Assembly: GCF_002933465.1 (NCBI RefSeq)
Contig: NZ_PSZE01000015.1
Location: 1-64,000, forward strand
Length of the DNA: 64,000 nt
Source of the DNA: Nocardia nova
Lineage (GTDB): Bacteria; Actinomycetota; Actinomycetes; Mycobacteriales; Mycobacteriaceae
Direction: 5' to 3'
In this document: positions 8,603-17,448 of the stretch, piece by piece
How positions within the stretch are numbered: the first letter of the stretch is position 1
How the letters are laid out: each line of letters opens with the position of its first letter
Notes under the pieces: generated by a model
What the model was told of the DNA's origin: nothing
Database searches by the model: none
What the model saw: the letters and a program-made list of their open reading frames with translations, nothing else
Position numbers and translations under genes: made by a program

Positions 8603-9862
8603 TCAATCGCGGCGACTGCCGGATACGGTGCCGGCCGTCGAACGCTGGTCGCGGCGTGCGGATTCGCGTGCAGGCGTCGTAGCCCAGGTCCACGGATAGG
8701 ATTCGTCATCGTTATCGACAGCGGCCTTGCCGAGTGCGAGCGGCTGGAAGGTGTCGACCATAAATGCAACCTCTGTCACTTCCGACTTTCCGACCGAATC
8801 GAGGTACGCATGACGAACAGGACCGTGAGGGTAGCCGGCGGGATGGAGGCTGACCGATCCGGCAACGATCCCCGACCCCGTGCGAGCGGTTGTCTCCCCA
8901 GCGAAGTAGAACATCACTTCGTCGGAGTCGACGTTGGAGTGGTAGTAGGGCACCTTGATCGCCTGAGGATGGAATTCCGTCGGACGGGGCACGAAGTTGC
9001 AGACCACGAAACCATTGCCTTGAAATACCTGATAGCTGGGCGGCGGCTGAAGCACTTGGCCGACGACCGGCGAGAAGTCTCGATAGTTGAATGCGTAGGG
9101 ATATAAGGCACCGTCCCAACCGACGACGTCGAACGGATGATGATCACGAACCATCACGGTGCCCGCAACACCGTCGCGGTCGCGGTGTTTGACATACACC
9201 TCCGTGAATTCGCGTTGCAGTTCATCCGACACGAGCAACGGCCCGTCGGGGACGCGCAGGTCCCGTTCCGTCATAGGCGCGCCCTCGAGGAATTGACCGA
9301 GATCGCTGCGGTATCGCCTCGCCGGCTGTACATGGCCGCTGCCTTCCACGACGATGGCGTGCAGGCGACCTTCTGTTGGAATCCACCGATGGATGGTCGC
9401 GCGAGGGACAACGACATTGTCACCCTGCCGAATATCGAGAGCGCCGAAGACGCTTTCGAGTCTGGCCGAGCCCTCGGCGACGAAAACCAGCTCATCGCCG
9501 ATTCCGTTGCAGTACAATGGAGATGGGACGTCGGCGACCACTCGACTGATGAGCACATCGTTGTTCCCGAGGAGCAGATGTCGACCTCGAACGAGATCCT
9601 TACCAACGGTGTGAGCATCGTCAGGATCCGGTCGGAAATGTCGAGGACGGAGAGGCGTGTTTGCCGTCAAGCTGGTGTCTCCCACATCCCACGAGTAGGC
9701 ATCCACGATGGCGGATGGCACGAATCGGTGATATAGAAGGGATCCCGTTCCGGAGAATCCTTCCTCTCCGATGAACTCTTCGAACAGCGGGTCGCCGTCG
9801 ACGCCATGGTGAAGTGTGTGGCGTTTGGCCGGCACATCGCCGACCTTGCGGTAGTAGGTCAT
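8603..9862 (-). CDS. Homogentisate 1,2-dioxygenase-like ring-cleavage dioxygenase
   Basis: The 419-residue bicupin resembles homogentisate 1,2-dioxygenase. The metal site region YYHSNVDSDEVMFY (His308, with Glu315 or Asp314) and HPAGYPHGP (His340/His346) corresponds to the HGD iron triad. The family opens para-hydroxylated rings between the hydroxyl and the side-chain carbon with O2 and Fe(II). No maleylacetoacetate isomerase or fumarylacetoacetase is nearby, and the gene sits with a transporter, SDRs and a citramalate-type module. The ring may therefore be a methylated or otherwise altered hydroquinone acid rather than homogentisate from tyrosine (inference). The extreme C-terminal 30 residues are Arg/Ser-rich and probably disordered. 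The start has only a weak AAGGGA box. Confidence 0.85.
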   Translation of the reverse strand: MTYYRKVGDVPAKRHTLHHGVDGDPLFEEFIGEEGFSGTGSLLYHRFVPSAIVDAYSWDVGDTSLTANTPLRPRHFRPDPDDAHTVGKDLVRGRHLLLGNNDVLISRVVADVPSPLYCNGIGDELVFVAEGSARLESVFGALDIRQGDNVVVPRATIHRWIPTEGRLHAIVVEGSGHVQPARRYRSDLGQFLEGAPMTERDLRVPDGPLLVSDELQREFTEVYVKHRDRDGVAGTVMVRDHHPFDVVGWDGALYPYAFNYRDFSPVVGQVLQPPPSYQVFQGNGFVVCNFVPRPTEFHPQAIKVPYYHSNVDSDEVMFYFAGETTARTGSGIVAGSVSLHPAGYPHGPVRHAYLDSVGKSEVTEVAFMVDTFQPLALGKAAVDNDDESYPWTWATTPARESARRDQRSTAGTVSGSRRD

Positions 9863-9959
9863 GCTGTCCCTTGTCGTTGAGATAGTCGTGTGATCGAAGA
9901 CCGGCGCGGCACGTCAGGTTCTTCGCAACGGTGCGCGGGGCACAGCGGAGCCAAGGCTG

Positions 9960-11459
9960 TCACCGCGGTGCCTGGGCGGCAGAGTTGGCGACCCGTTGTG
10001 CGGCGTCCAGGCCTGCCAATCGACCGAAAACGATCGCGTGCGCCACGGAGTTGCCACCGCCGACATAGCGTTCACCGAGGACTCCACCGGCTGCCTCTCC
10101 GGCAGCGTAGAGTCCCGCGACCTGGCCACCCGTCGTCGACAGCACCCTGGCTCGGGCATCGATCCGGAGGCCCGTGTGACTGCAGGCAAGCTCCGCGGGC
10201 ACCATCTTCACCGCGTAGTAGGGAGCCTCTCCGATTGACGCGAGGGGCCCCGTTTCGCCTTTGGCGTTGCGAGTGAGATGGCGCAGGAACTGCGGGTCGA
10301 TGTTTGTGCGCGCGTACTCGTTGTACTCGTCAATGCTCGCGACCAGTGCACCGGAATCGACGTCGATCGCACAAGCGAGGTCCGCTATCGTGCCGGCCGC
10401 TCGAACAACGCCCTTCTCGACTTCCTGGAGCACTCGATCGGCTGTCCAATCCTTATAGCCGGTCGGCAGTGCAGTTCGGGCGGCTTCGTCGAACACGGCC
10501 CAGACCGAGCCACCGCAATCCTTGACGATCCCGCTACCAACGGCATACGGCGCATCTTCATCCATGCATCGAAGGCCACGGTTGTCGACATGAACCCTGG
10601 CAGGCGGCGGAAATCCGCTCTGCCAGTGGTGCGCGGTCTGGAATTCCGCGGTCACCAGTTGCAGCCCCCATCCTTGGCCGTACAAGGCCAAGTGATGTCG
10701 CTCGGAGAAGCCGATGTGATCGCCTCGAGCACCCGGCGCTGAGACGACGAACAGCGCGTCGCCGGCCAACGCGGTATCGGGCAGGAACCGTTCGCGCAGA
10801 GCCGGATTCTGAGTCAGACCGCCCGTCGCGACAACGACATTCGGTGCAATCGCCTCCACTTCGTCGACCAACACACCCCGGATCGCGCCATCCGGGGTGA
10901 ACAACAGATCCTCAACCCTTGATCGCAATACGAGTTCAACACCCAACTTGCGCCGCGCCGCATCGAGAACCTGGATCAGCCCATAACCCTGATCGCGGGG
11001 AACATGGCCGCGATCGGTGTCTTCGACGCCGGCGCGGGTGACACCGGGCTGGTGAGCGTTGAGAGACTTCTTTCCAGGGATCTCGAGACCGAGGCTGGTA
11101 AGCCACTCGACAGTCGGTGCCGCAGCCTCGCAGAAGGCCCGAGTGGGCCCCGGTAGGACACGCCATTGGTTCAAGTCCATGTAGTGCTGAAACATACGAT
11201 CGACCGTGTCGTCGATACCGATAGCTCGCTGCATGGACGTCCCGGCCGCGGTGAGCATTCCAGCCGACAACTGGGTGGACCCACCGATGATGTCTTCTGC
11301 CTCGAACACGATCACTCGAAGCCCCTGTTCCGCCGCAGACACCGCGGCCGACAGCCCGGCGCCGCCTGCGCCCACGACGATCAGGTCGTAGCTTTCGGAA
11401 TCACGGTGATCAGCCACGGCGCTCGTGGCGCTCCGGCGAGCAGCGGTCCCATCAGACAT
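9960..11459 (-). CDS. FAD-dependent oxidoreductase, fumarate reductase/succinate dehydrogenase flavoprotein type
   Basis: The 499-residue soluble flavoprotein has an N-terminal dinucleotide fold (VVGAGGAGLSAA, starting near residue 28), the FAD-contact block GGSTQLSAG, and a C-terminal GERYVGGGNSVAHAIVFGR that matches the FAD and catalytic arginine region of fumarate reductases and 3-ketosteroid dehydrogenases. Members move hydride across a C-C bond next to a carboxyl or carbonyl group. It has no signal or membrane helix and no iron-sulfur partner gene nearby. The start follows a GGAGGA box inside the upstream SDR gene, giving an 8-bp overlap. In context it may reduce an unsaturated ring-cleavage product or dehydrogenate the substrate acid; tricarballylate dehydrogenase is a relative to consider. 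Confidence 0.85.
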   Translation of the reverse strand: MSDGTAARRSATSAVADHRDSESYDLIVVGAGGAGLSAAVSAAEQGLRVIVFEAEDIIGGSTQLSAGMLTAAGTSMQRAIGIDDTVDRMFQHYMDLNQWRVLPGPTRAFCEAAAPTVEWLTSLGLEIPGKKSLNAHQPGVTRAGVEDTDRGHVPRDQGYGLIQVLDAARRKLGVELVLRSRVEDLLFTPDGAIRGVLVDEVEAIAPNVVVATGGLTQNPALRERFLPDTALAGDALFVVSAPGARGDHIGFSERHHLALYGQGWGLQLVTAEFQTAHHWQSGFPPPARVHVDNRGLRCMDEDAPYAVGSGIVKDCGGSVWAVFDEAARTALPTGYKDWTADRVLQEVEKGVVRAAGTIADLACAIDVDSGALVASIDEYNEYARTNIDPQFLRHLTRNAKGETGPLASIGEAPYYAVKMVPAELACSHTGLRIDARARVLSTTGGQVAGLYAAGEAAGGVLGERYVGGGNSVAHAIVFGRLAGLDAAQRVANSAAQAPR

Positions 11460-12240
11460 GAATGGATCCTCCGTCGACGGCGATCTCGGAGCCTGTCACA
11501 TAGGACGCTTGCGACGACAGCAGGAACGCGATGACCTTGAAGACCTCTTCAGGTGTCCCCATTCGTCGCAGAGGTATCGAGCCCATGGTCTCCTCGAACA
11601 GTTGCGGATCCGACTTGACCCAATTGGTCAGTACGGTGTCGATAAACCCGGGCGCGACCGAATTGACTCGTATGTTCCAGGGGCCGAGTTCGACTGCCAT
11701 GCAGCGCGTTGCATGCGCGACTGCTGCCTTGGACGAGCAATACGCAACTCGATTCATCCGAACTCGGCTCCCCGAAACCGAACCCACATTCACAATCACT
11801 CCCCCGCCGTTGTCCTTCATGTGGCGAGCAGCTGCCTGGGCACCGAAGATCACGCCGTCAACGTTGACTGCAAAGGTTGTGTGCAGCAGACCGGAATCCA
11901 TATCGGCTACCGGCGCTTCGAGGAACACACCTGCGTTGTTGATCCAGAAGTCGAGTCGCCCGAATTCGTCGACCGCTTTCTCCAGGATCCGGTCGTGGTC
12001 GCTCCGCAGGCGGACATCCGCCTTCATTGCGAAGATCCGGCCCGCTCCTGCGCCGCGCCGGGCATTGTGGTCCTCGGCCATCGTGCACACCTGGTTTTCA
12101 TCGAGATCCGCTGCCATGACATCGGTCCCCATAGCGGCAAGGCCCCGGGCGTGAGCAGCACCCATTCCTCTGGCGGCACCGGTCACGACTGCGACCTTCC
12201 CGATGAACTCCGCCCCGTACACCGAACTATCCGAACTCAT
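11452..12240 (-). CDS. Short-chain dehydrogenase/reductase (SDR)
   Basis: A 262-residue classical SDR with the cofactor loop TGAARGMG, the NNAG motif (INNAGVF), the catalytic Ser of GSVSGS, and YCSSK as the Tyr-Lys pair. An acidic residue after beta-2 (ADLDEN) suggests NAD(H) preference. It ends in the usual TGSEIAVDGG. The start has an AAGGGAG box and lies 9 bp from the upstream SDR stop, and its end overlaps the flavoprotein start. It probably oxidises an alcohol intermediate of the cluster's pathway; the substrate is not readable. Confidence 0.9.
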   Translation of the reverse strand: MSSDSSVYGAEFIGKVAVVTGAARGMGAAHARGLAAMGTDVMAADLDENQVCTMAEDHNARRGAGAGRIFAMKADVRLRSDHDRILEKAVDEFGRLDFWINNAGVFLEAPVADMDSGLLHTTFAVNVDGVIFGAQAAARHMKDNGGGVIVNVGSVSGSRVRMNRVAYCSSKAAVAHATRCMAVELGPWNIRVNSVAPGFIDTVLTNWVKSDPQLFEETMGSIPLRRMGTPEEVFKVIAFLLSSQASYVTGSEIAVDGGSIHV

Positions 12241-12249
12241 TACTCTCCC

Positions 12250-13080
12250 TTATACTTGGGTTATCTGGTCATTATTGAGTTCTCGCTGCCGACGCAGGAT
12301 CTGCTGGTAAATCCCACCGGCAACAAGGCCGCCGTCGACAACGACCTCGGATCCAGTCATATACGCCGACATGGGGGAAAGAAGAAAGAGCACCACAGAT
12401 GCAATTTCATCAGGCGTGGCCGTTCTGCCTGCGGGAACGGCCTGCAGGCTGCTGTCCACGAACGAGGAGCTATTCGGGGATGAATGCAGCAACGGGGTAT
12501 CCACTAGACCAGGATGAACCGAATTCACCCGGATGCCCTGGCCCGCAAACTCGAGAGCGGCCGTCTTCGTCAAGCCTCGCAGAGCCCATTTGCTCGCGCC
12601 GTAGGCGGCCGCAAAGTACCCCACCATGCCAGCGGCCGATGACACATTGACCACAGACGAACCGGGACGGGCCGACAGAAGGTTCGCGCACGTCTTCATT
12701 CCGAGGAACGGTCCTGTCGAGTTGATGGACATCACCCGCTCCCAATCGGCCAGGGCAGTGTCGATGATGCCCGCCCGAAAACTCACACCGGCATTGTTCA
12801 CAAGACCGTCGAGTCCGGCGTGCGCCTCCGCTACGCGTGCCTCGACTTCCAACCAGTTGTCAGCGTCCGTGACATCGAGCATCGCAGCGCGAGCGTCACC
12901 GCCCTTGGCGACGATTTCGGCTGCGACCGAGGCAGCGCCTTCTTCGTCTCTGTCGGTGACCCACACGATTGCGCCCGCGTCGGCCAAGGCGAGTGCCTCC
13001 ACACGGCCCATTCCACTTCCGGCGCCGGTCAAAAGGACCACACGGTCGCTAAAATACTCGCGCCACATCGGTTGACTCAT
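12250..13080 (-). CDS. Short-chain dehydrogenase/reductase (SDR), second copy
   Basis: A 276-residue classical SDR: TGAGSGMG cofactor loop, DVTD adenine-site motif, NNAG, SSAAG with the catalytic Ser, and YGASK. The acidic VTDRDEEG after beta-2 indicates NAD. A C-terminal tail (IYQQILRRQRELNNDQITQV) is longer than usual. It is only distantly similar to the neighbouring SDR, so the two probably work at different steps and are not a recent duplication. Its ATG overlaps the stop of the upstream transporter gene by 4 bp. Confidence 0.9.
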   Translation of the reverse strand: MSQPMWREYFSDRVVLLTGAGSGMGRVEALALADAGAIVWVTDRDEEGAASVAAEIVAKGGDARAAMLDVTDADNWLEVEARVAEAHAGLDGLVNNAGVSFRAGIIDTALADWERVMSINSTGPFLGMKTCANLLSARPGSSVVNVSSAAGMVGYFAAAYGASKWALRGLTKTAALEFAGQGIRVNSVHPGLVDTPLLHSSPNSSSFVDSSLQAVPAGRTATPDEIASVVLFLLSPMSAYMTGSEVVVDGGLVAGGIYQQILRRQRELNNDQITQV

Positions 13081-14429
13081 AGTTGAAGCTCCATTCCTCG
13101 GGTCTCACGAACGAACAACGCTGCCACGGCCGTCAGCGCAACGCAGAACATAAAATAGCCAGCAGGAGCGGCTTTGCTGCCCGTCCAGCTGATCAGTAGC
13201 GTGGCGATAAAGGGTGCGGTTCCGCCGAGCAGTGTGTTGCTGACATTATTGCAGAACGCGATTCCGCTATAGCGAACACGTGCTCGCAACATTTCGACGT
13301 ATGTAACCAGCGAGCACCCGTTGACCAGCGAAACCAATACGACCAGAACAACATGGCCGAAGATTGCGAAAATCGGACTGCCGTGCGCGATCAGTAAGAA
13401 CAGTGGGAATGCGAGAACAACACTCGAAGTCGATCCGATGAGAAGCACCAACTTGCGGCCGACCACATCGCCGAGGTAACCGGAGATCGGCAGCGTTATC
13501 GCGCCCGCCACCAGCGCAATGGATGTCGACAGGAATGCGAATTTCGCTGAGTGGCCGCCCGCAGTCTGCAGATAGGATGCCGCAAAGACGGATGACACGT
13601 AGTACCCGCCTGTAACCGCGCCGCCGAGCCCGATGATGATGAGAATCTCACGACGGTTACTCCGGAAAAGCTCTTCGATCGGAACTTTTTCGACGTGGAC
13701 GGTTTCCGCTTTCATCAACGCGTCGAACTGCGAGGTGTCGTCGAGAGTGCTGCGAATCCAGAAACCGATGACGCCTATCGGAATGCTGAGCAAGAATGGA
13801 ATTCTCCACGCCCACGAATTGAGCGTGTCTTCGGACACTGTGGTTGCAAGGATCAGCGCCAGGGTCGATGCGAGCAGCGATCCGAAATAGGTCCCGGAAT
13901 TCACAAACGAAGTCTGGAATGCACGCCACCTTGCGGGAGCATTCTCGGCCACGAACGTGTTGGCTCCTGCTATCTCACCGCCGGCTGCGAAGCCCTGCAC
14001 GCACCGAATCGCGATGAGCAGGACGGCTGACCATATCCCCAGCGTCGCGTATGTAGGAAGGATTGCGATGGCAGCGGTCGCGCCGCTCATCAGGAGAATC
14101 GTCCATGTCAGAGCGCGTTTTCGCCCGAACTTGTCGCCGACGTGCCCGAAGAAGATCCCCCCTGGAATGCGCACCAGGAATGCCACCGCAAAGGTGGCGA
14201 AAGTGGCAAGCAATGCCGCTGTTTGGTTGCCCTCTCTGAAGAAATTGGCCGCCATGATCGTTGCCATGTAACCGTAGATGCCGAAGTCGTAGTACTCGAC
14301 GGCTGTTCCCAGAATCGCAGCCCTGATCACTCGCGCAGGTCGCTGACTTATCGGTCCCGTGCCACCAGAGCGAAGGGCGGGTTCGGTTGAACCTCCCCCG
14401 CCTTCACCCTCGGTCAGTGTTCCGGTCAT
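13077..14429 (-). CDS. MFS transporter, metabolite:H+ symporter (MHS) type
   Basis: A 450-residue protein with about 12 hydrophobic segments. The first helix reads AAILGTAVEYYDFGIYGYMA, typical of the ShiA/KgtP/ProP group, and the cytoplasmic motif A is GHVGDKFGRK. This group imports dicarboxylates, keto acids, shikimate or aromatic acids with protons. It is the first gene of the minus-strand operon and lies opposite the IclR regulator, so it likely imports the inducer or growth substrate. The N-terminal 30 residues are Gly/Thr-rich and cytoplasmic. A GAGGAGG box precedes the ATG. Confidence 0.9.
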   Translation of the reverse strand: MTGTLTEGEGGGGSTEPALRSGGTGPISQRPARVIRAAILGTAVEYYDFGIYGYMATIMAANFFREGNQTAALLATFATFAVAFLVRIPGGIFFGHVGDKFGRKRALTWTILLMSGATAAIAILPTYATLGIWSAVLLIAIRCVQGFAAGGEIAGANTFVAENAPARWRAFQTSFVNSGTYFGSLLASTLALILATTVSEDTLNSWAWRIPFLLSIPIGVIGFWIRSTLDDTSQFDALMKAETVHVEKVPIEELFRSNRREILIIIGLGGAVTGGYYVSSVFAASYLQTAGGHSAKFAFLSTSIALVAGAITLPISGYLGDVVGRKLVLLIGSTSSVVLAFPLFLLIAHGSPIFAIFGHVVLVVLVSLVNGCSLVTYVEMLRARVRYSGIAFCNNVSNTLLGGTAPFIATLLISWTGSKAAPAGYFMFCVALTAVAALFVRETRGMELQL

Positions 14430-14479
14430 GTTGTTAGACCTCCTCGTCTAGCAACCGAACGCACAGATTCGAACTCTTA

Positions 14480-14496
14480 CGTTCGGATATCGAACG
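14480..14496. promoter_or_regulatory. Inverted repeat, probable IclR operator
   Basis: CGTTCG-GATAT-CGAACG lies in the 195-bp gap between the divergent transporter operon and the IclR gene. Further CGAAC half-sites lie just to its left (near 14453 and 14470). The length and AT centre resemble IclR-family operators; a role at both promoters is inferred. Confidence 0.6.
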
Positions 14497-14624
14497 CAAC
14501 TATAGTGTGGGCGCGACCACATTGCAAGAGCCGAGCGTCGCCAGCGGCTCGTACTCACCGTGCGGTGCGATAGTTTGGAGTCTCGGCCCGAGAGGGGGCT
14601 CCAACTGTCAAGTGCGGGGTTTAT

Positions 14625-15368
14625 ATGGAAATTTCAAGCACGGCAGACCAGGCTCTTCAGGTGTTGTTGCAGCTTGCGCGCACCCCGAAGCAGACCCCGT
14701 CCGACCTCGCTCGGACGCTCGAACTGAATCGCACGGCCGTACATCGGAGCCTCGCAACACTCGAGGCGCGAGGATTCGTACGTCGACTCAGCGGCGAGTC
14801 GGTCTTCGTGCTCGGGGCGGCCATCCTCGAACTCGCCCAATCCGTTGAACCCGACATTCGGGCAGCGGCCCGGCCCGTCATGGACGAGCTCGCCGCCGAA
14901 TGCGGCGAAACAGTGCTGCTCTTCTTGGCCGAGGAGTCTCCCTCCGGCCCGGTGGTGACTGCAGTCGAGCAGGTTCACGCGGAATCTCACGTGCTGCGAA
15001 TTCGCTTCGAACTGGGCCACAGTGTGCCGATGCATGTCGGAGCGGCCGGACAGGCCATTCTAGCCTTCGAGACTCCCGAAGTAATCGCCGCGGCGATGGC
15101 TGCGGCTGACGCCCCAGCCCATCTCGCGCAGCAGCTCGATGACGTCCGAGCGCAAGGCTACGCCATGTCCCATGACAAGTTGCTTGAAGGGGTTGCGGGT
15201 ATCGCAGCTCCCATCCTGGGCGACTCCCGGCCCGCCACCGCGAGCCTGTCGATTGCAGTTCCTGTCAGTCGCGCGCACCTGCTGACTGGGTGGGCTGATC
15301 GCCTACGAGTGGCAGCGAGCAAAGTCGCAGTTGCGGCAGGCTCGACATTGTCTCACCCAACTCACTAA
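14625..15368 (+). CDS. IclR-family transcriptional regulator
   Basis: A 247-residue regulator. Residues 1-60 form the IclR winged helix-turn-helix (TPSDLARTLELNRTAVHRSL, then the wing GFVRRL). The remainder is the GAF-like effector domain with GHSVPMHVGAAGQAILAF and the late GVAGIAAPI block. IclR proteins sense small aromatic or keto acids and activate or repress adjacent catabolic operons. The gene is transcribed away from the 3948-14429 operon with a palindrome between them, the standard arrangement for local control. No clear ribosome box precedes the ATG. Confidence 0.92.
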   Translation: MEISSTADQALQVLLQLARTPKQTPSDLARTLELNRTAVHRSLATLEARGFVRRLSGESVFVLGAAILELAQSVEPDIRAAARPVMDELAAECGETVLLFLAEESPSGPVVTAVEQVHAESHVLRIRFELGHSVPMHVGAAGQAILAFETPEVIAAAMAAADAPAHLAQQLDDVRAQGYAMSHDKLLEGVAGIAAPILGDSRPATASLSIAVPVSRAHLLTGWADRLRVAASKVAVAAGSTLSHPTH

Positions 15369-15463
15369 TACTGATCCCGGGTTTCGGCGACGCCAAGGAC
15401 CTCCCGTCTCCACGCTGCGACGCTAGGCCGGCGTTGACCGAAAAGTTTTGCCGGACAACGGTA

Positions 15464-16120
15464 TTAGCATCGATCCACCGATCCGGTTTCGGGGCTGGTC
15501 TGCGTACCGAAGGCACGTAGACCAGCGGATTTCGAGCACCGGATAGCCCTGGTCTGCCCAGCTCTTCCACTGTTGTTCCTGGTTGCGGGGTCGGTTACCG
15601 GCTGTTCAGCAGTCGAGGGCGCACAGATGGTGGCGTGCCGGAGTTGTCGCCACGGGTGGGCCCAGGGCCAACGGGCGGGTAAGTGCAGCACGGGTTTTCG
15701 CTCAGGGCGAGCCAGGCGAGCGGCGACGATGACTAGCTTGCGGCGCAGAGCGGCGCCGCGGGCACGGGTCAGGATGGGGCCGGCGAGTGCGCCCGCGGCG
15801 CGCAGCAGGTTGTGAGCGATCGCCGCACACAACACCCAGGCCGAATTCGCTGCGAAGCGCCCGGAAGGCATGTGGGCCAGCGGTCCGTCGATCAGGTCGG
15901 CGAAGACCGTCTCGATGACCGCATGGCGACGATGAGTGATATCGGCATCGGCTGCCGGCTCGGTGAAGTCGGTGAAGAAGGGGTGATACCGCCAGACCGG
16001 AAACAACTCGTCCTGGCGGGCAGCGTCTTCGACGCGGCGCACGATCAATCGGGCGCGTCCATGCTCGGGCACGGACGGCATCGCTTTCCGGCTCGTCGAC
16101 AGTCCGCGCCACCGACAGAT
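15464..16120 (-). pseudogene. IS1380-family transposase remnant
   Basis: The minus-strand frame encodes the last third of an IS1380-type DDE transposase: YHPFFTDFTEP, then RHAVIETVFADLIDGPLAHMPSGRF, AANSAWVLCAAIAHNLLRAAG, and a final Arg-rich LHLPARWPW. The normal protein is about 450 residues, so the N-terminal catalytic region is missing. The frame stays open back to about 16120 but family similarity fades there. It is immobile debris at the boundary between the IclR-linked cluster and the next operon, and suggests that these two blocks were joined by transposition. Confidence 0.75.
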
Positions 16121-16472
16121 CGAGCAGGCGGAAATCTTTCGACCGACTCTTGCCTCGATCCTTGTTTGACCGTATAGTCCGACATAGGTGTTCGATAACC
16201 GAACCTCCTAGTTCACATAACGGTTGCAGCTCGTCATATTGCTGTTGCTCGACTTTTGCGAGCGAATTGACGTTCTTTCGGCTGCTTGACGGATCTCCCA
16301 TCCATCGATGCGATGGCAACCAATGGAACTTGCAACGCCAACATCCATAGCGGCCCGCGGTTTCCGACCTTCACCCCCCGGCACCACGGACGACTACACA
16401 ACAACCGTCCTCAGATGAGCCAGGTGCTCATGAGGCAAATCACTGAAACCAAATCGCATAGAAATTGGTGAA
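16121..16472. other. Upstream region of the beta-oxidation operon
   Basis: No gene is seen. This should hold the promoter for the plus-strand operon that begins at 16473. I could not identify a convincing operator. Confidence 0.5.
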
Positions 16473-17396
16473 ATGAACGTGGGAACACTTGAAGGCAAGG
16501 TCGCAATCGTCACCGGTGGCGGGCGAGGCATCGGGGCAGCCATTTCTCATCTTTTTGCACAAGAGGGCGCTTCCCTGGTGGTCAATGATCTCGGCACAGC
16601 TCCGGATGGCGTAGGCGACGACGAAGGGCCCGCGCAAGACCTTGTTGCGCAGATCAATGCCGCAGGCGGACAGGCCATATCCGACGGAGGAGATATCGCC
16701 GATGTCGCGACCGGGCAGCGCCTGGTGGACCTTGCTGTCGAGAAATTCGGCCGCCTAGATATCGTGGTCAACGCGGCCGGGATCCTCCGGGACCGAATGA
16801 TTTTCAACATGTCCGAAGCCGATTGGGATGCCGTCATTCGGGTCCATCTCAAAGGACACTTCAGTACGATTCGGCCGGCGTCGGCGTACTTCAGGCAACA
16901 GAAGAATGCGGAAGGCAACTTCCGAATTATCAACTTCACTTCCGTCTCGGGATTACAGGGATCCCCCGGCCAGGCCAACTACGCTGCCGCGAAGATGGGA
17001 GTTGTCGGACTGACATACTCGCTCGCGCAGGGCCTGTCACGTTACGGCGTCACCGCGAATGCCATCGCTCCAGGTGCGGCCACTCGACTGACCGCCACCG
17101 TTCCGGATGCCAAGCAGATGGACTCCAGTGAGTTCGATCCCTCGAAGGAAACACCGGAGGACATCGCCCCACTAGCGCTGTACTTGGCCAGCGACCGATC
17201 CACATGGCTCACTGGGCGCGTGCTGTCGGCACAGGGCAATCGCGTCGGCATCTACCCCAATCCGGAGGAAATCAGTGTTCTCGAAAGCGATGAGCGATGG
17301 AAGATCACCGATTTGTCCCAGGCAGTCGAGAAGAACTTTAGGCCTATCGCGGATGGTCTGCCTCCGAGTCTGTTTGCCGCTCAACTGAGGTCGTGA
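16473..17396 (+). CDS. SDR, 3-hydroxyacyl-CoA dehydrogenase of MFE-2 type
   Basis: A 307-residue SDR with TGGGRGIG, an extended loop after beta-2 (NDLGTAPDGVGDDEGPAQ), NAAGILRDRMIFNMSEADWD and YAAAK. The loop and the ILRDR block are characteristic of the dehydrogenase half of peroxisomal multifunctional enzyme 2, which oxidises (R)-3-hydroxyacyl-CoA with NAD. A hydratase 2 (MaoC) gene in the same operon supplies exactly that stereoisomer. It is about 50 residues longer than a plain SDR because of a C-terminal extension. It opens the plus-strand operon; the ribosome box is weak (GGTGA). Confidence 0.87.
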   Translation: MNVGTLEGKVAIVTGGGRGIGAAISHLFAQEGASLVVNDLGTAPDGVGDDEGPAQDLVAQINAAGGQAISDGGDIADVATGQRLVDLAVEKFGRLDIVVNAAGILRDRMIFNMSEADWDAVIRVHLKGHFSTIRPASAYFRQQKNAEGNFRIINFTSVSGLQGSPGQANYAAAKMGVVGLTYSLAQGLSRYGVTANAIAPGAATRLTATVPDAKQMDSSEFDPSKETPEDIAPLALYLASDRSTWLTGRVLSAQGNRVGIYPNPEEISVLESDERWKITDLSQAVEKNFRPIADGLPPSLFAAQLRS

Positions 17397-17448
17397 TGTG
17401 GATGACTGCGACCCGTATACGCAATCGACAGCAAATCGGAGATCAATC

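Noticed and set aside
9960..11459. Tricarballylate dehydrogenase assignment for the flavoprotein
   Set aside because: The iron-sulfur/membrane partner TcuB is missing and the family fold alone cannot decide the substrate.
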